A DNA stretch of 6,022 nucleotides from Chitinophagaceae bacterium. Its GTDB lineage: Bacteria; Bacteroidota; Bacteroidia; Chitinophagales; Chitinophagaceae. The position numbers and the translations under genes were made by a program. How positions within the stretch are numbered: position 1 is the stretch's first letter; every line of letters begins with the position of its first letter. The notes under the pieces were generated by a model, which was given only the letters and a program-made list of their open reading frames with translations, was not told the DNA's origin and ran no database searches. The stretch spans positions 1 through 6,022 of the forward strand of contig CANHUK010000115.1 of assembly GCA_947463755.1 (NCBI GenBank). Reading direction: 5' to 3'. Below are positions 5,737 through 6,022 of the stretch, piece after piece.

Positions 5737-6022
5737 ATGAAGACATTCATAAAAGCACTCTGCACTTCCACCGGATTTCTGATGGCCACGGTCTCCATGG
5801 CGCAATCCCCGGTAAAAACCCCGGCGGATTGGAAAATGAACCGGATCTTCATCACCGCCCAACCCCTGACGATCGGGGGGCTGCCCTACGGAGGACTTAG
5901 GTTTGGTGGTGAACTCACACTGGGCTCACGCATCGGACTCAGTAACGATCTGACCTGGCGATTCCTGAATCCGGTGGCCATTGCACTGGACGAAGGGGAA
6001 CGCGACTACACCCATGGCTTTC
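5737..6022 (+). CDS. exported protein, probable outer-membrane beta-barrel (partial)
   Basis: The first 95 codons are present; the gene continues past the right edge. It starts 4 bp after the second LVIVD gene, implying translational coupling. A signal peptide (MKTFIKALCTSTGFLMATVSMA) has a probable cleavage site before QSPV. The mature part contains ITAQPLTIGGLPYGGLRFGGELTLGSRIGLSNDLTWRF (about 39-76), given here only to show the pattern: glycine- and aromatic-punctuated alternating segments as in transmembrane beta strands. I infer a small outer-membrane barrel, perhaps of the DUF3575 or OMP_b-brl type, but the family cannot be decided from this fragment. Its place as third gene of the divergent operon mirrors the PorT-like gene that ends the minus-strand block. 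Confidence 0.7.
   Translation, partial: MKTFIKALCTSTGFLMATVSMAQSPVKTPADWKMNRIFITAQPLTIGGLPYGGLRFGGELTLGSRIGLSNDLTWRFLNPVAIALDEGERDYTHGF

Noticed and set aside
1..6022. CRISPR array, tRNA, rRNA, insertion sequence or phage genes
   Set aside because: No spaced direct repeats, cloverleaf-type segments, transposase motifs or terminal repeats were seen.

Overview
The window (about 55% G+C by eye) reads as chromosomal DNA from a member of the Bacteroidota, most likely a Chitinophagales/Saprospirales-type organism. The pointers are a TonB-dependent receptor with an N-terminal carboxypeptidase-regulatory-like domain, a PorT-type small beta-barrel protein, LVIVD-repeat lipoproteins, TAnnTTTG-like -7 boxes and a general lack of strong Shine-Dalgarno sequences. 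The assignment rests on family knowledge; no marker gene is present.

Layout. Positions 1-96 hold the 3' end of a DUF4440/SnoaL-like (NTF2 fold) gene on the + strand. Positions 263-592 (+) encode a small conserved hypothetical protein with two membrane helices. Next comes a minus-strand block, in transcription order: a TonB-dependent outer-membrane receptor (4254 to 1963), a lipoprotein of the kind annotated in Bacteroidota as 'type 1 periplasmic binding fold superfamily' (1897 to 1352), and a PorT-like beta-barrel protein (1327 to 710). The block closes with a very strong hairpin terminator at 620-686. Divergent from the receptor, a + strand operon runs off the right edge: an LVIVD-repeat lipoprotein of 179 aa (4396-4935), a second LVIVD-repeat lipoprotein of 257 aa (4959-5732) and the start of an exported, probably beta-barrel, protein (5737 onward).

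The most informative signal is regulatory. A 15-bp inverted repeat of form TGCAAC-N3-GTTGCA lies in the divergent receptor/LVIVD intergenic region (4342-4356). A close copy, matching at 20 of 24 aligned bases with flanks, lies in the 65-bp gap upstream of the downstream lipoprotein (1927-1941). Both copies fit the 7-1-7 architecture typical of Fur-superfamily operators. The two minus-strand units and the divergent + operon therefore look like one regulon, with an outer-membrane receptor, surface or periplasmic lipoproteins and small barrels induced together. The receptor plug resembles the ZnuD-like group, and in my recollection the receptor-lipoprotein pair is often found near Fur/Zur-type regulators in Bacteroidota. 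A metal (possibly zinc) uptake role is the leading hypothesis, but no regulator or inner-membrane transporter lies in the window and the ligand is not proven.

The two LVIVD lipoproteins together have about the length and domain order I recall for a single LVIVD lipoprotein of about 430 aa in related bacteria, which suggests a gene fission with a second lipoprotein signal peptide.
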